NCBI RefSeq assembly: GCF_959029255.1
Contig: NZ_CAUFUE010000031.1
Coordinates: 1 to 50,492, forward strand
Source of the DNA: an uncultured Bacteroides sp.
GTDB lineage: Bacteria > Bacteroidota > Bacteroidia > Bacteroidales > Bacteroidaceae
DNA: 50,492 nucleotides
Direction: 5' to 3'
Below, piece after piece: positions 50,086-50,492 of this stretch (the stretch's first letter is position 1; every line of letters starts with the position of its first letter). Under the pieces are notes generated by a model. The model worked only from the letters and a program-made list of their open reading frames with translations. It searched no databases and was not told where the DNA came from. The position numbers and the translations under genes are program-made.

Positions 50086-50475
50086 TTAAACTCTACGTCT
50101 TTTAGGAGGACGACAACCATTATGCGGAAGGGGAGTTACATCAACGATTTCTGTAACTTCGATACCTGCACCGTGGATAGTTCTAATAGCAGACTCACGT
50201 CCGTTACCCGGACCTTTCACATATGCTTTTACCTTTCTCAAACCAAGATCGTATGCTATTTTAGCACAATCTTGTGCAGCCATTTGTGCTGCATAAGGAG
50301 TGTTCTTCTTAGAACCTCTAAATCCCATCTTTCCGGCAGAAGACCAAGAAATAATCTGACCTTCACTATTTGCCAGAGAAACAATAATGTTGTTGAAAGA
50401 TGAATGAACATGTAACTGTCCATTAGCATCTACCTTTACATTTCTCTTTTTTGCTGCAACTGTTTTTTTTGCCAT
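50086..50475 (-). CDS. rpsK: Small-subunit ribosomal protein S11
   Basis: Predicted 129-residue protein of the 30S platform. Typical parts: a basic N-terminus (MAKKTVAAKKRNVKV), HVHSSFNNIIVSLANSEGQIISWSSAGKMGFRGSKKNTPYAAQMAAQ, VKGPGNGRESAIRTIHGAGIEV and the C-terminal DVTPLPHNGCRPPKRRRV. It is complete, with the start at 50475, 17 bases from the window end. The rest of the operon lies beyond. Confidence 0.98.
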   Translation of the reverse strand: MAKKTVAAKKRNVKVDANGQLHVHSSFNNIIVSLANSEGQIISWSSAGKMGFRGSKKNTPYAAQMAAQDCAKIAYDLGLRKVKAYVKGPGNGRESAIRTIHGAGIEVTEIVDVTPLPHNGCRPPKRRRV

Positions 50476-50492
50476 ATCAACAATTATTATTT

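Overview
The window looks like a chromosomal segment of a gut Bacteroides (Bacteroidota, order Bacteroidales). Supporting signs are tandem SusC/SusD pairs, BACON and DUF1735-type lipoproteins, many secreted proteins with Bacteroides-style lipoboxes, no Shine-Dalgarno tracts, and -7 boxes of the Bacteroides form TAnnTTTG upstream of several genes. The species cannot be fixed from the sequence alone. Most genes lie on the minus strand.

Layout. (1) 1-2,000: a HU-like DNA-binding protein with a 22-bp repeat array over its promoter, a candidate structured RNA, and a secreted SGNH hydrolase. (2) 2,034-8,974: a tripartite RND efflux operon (adaptor, pump, outer-membrane channel) read leftward, with a divergent AraC-type regulator. 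(3) 8,870-10,699: an AbiE-type toxin-antitoxin pair between two near-identical 111-bp direct repeats. The left repeat is the 3' end of the araC gene and the right repeat is a leftover copy of it, so the cassette appears to have inserted with a long target duplication. (4) 10,705-14,478: an MBOAT acyltransferase overlapping two SGNH proteins, a likely envelope-glycan O-acylation system. (5) 14,588-21,299: a second RND operon, tetR-tolC-adaptor-pump, ending in a small PII-like gene. (6) 21,487-36,406: a polysaccharide utilisation locus whose order (SusC, SusD, SusC, SusD, DUF1735/DUF5627 lipoprotein, GH10 with an inserted carbohydrate-binding module) matches the xylan xusABCDE-xyn10A core, followed by a BACON/beta-helix lipoprotein. 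(7) 36,938-43,364: a complete histidine-utilisation operon, hutU - glutamate formimidoyltransferase - hutI - cyclodeaminase - hutH. (8) 43,521-47,605: Bacteroides-type hypothetical proteins and a membrane-anchored MutS-family ATPase, with a 21-bp tandem repeat array. (9) 47,785-50,492: the end of the main ribosomal-protein operon, rpsK-rpsD-rpoA-rplQ, with its terminator.

How the parts work together. The xus genes would capture and cleave xylan at the cell surface and import oligosaccharides through two TonB-dependent SusCD complexes. The hut operon would convert histidine to glutamate and pass the one-carbon unit to tetrahydrofolate. The two RND systems each carry their own local regulator. 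The less expected features are the AbiE insertion by long target duplication, two separate 21-22-bp repeat arrays in promoter regions, a pseudoknot-capable candidate RNA near 1.1 kb, and three intergenic hairpin repeats, two of which belong to one family.
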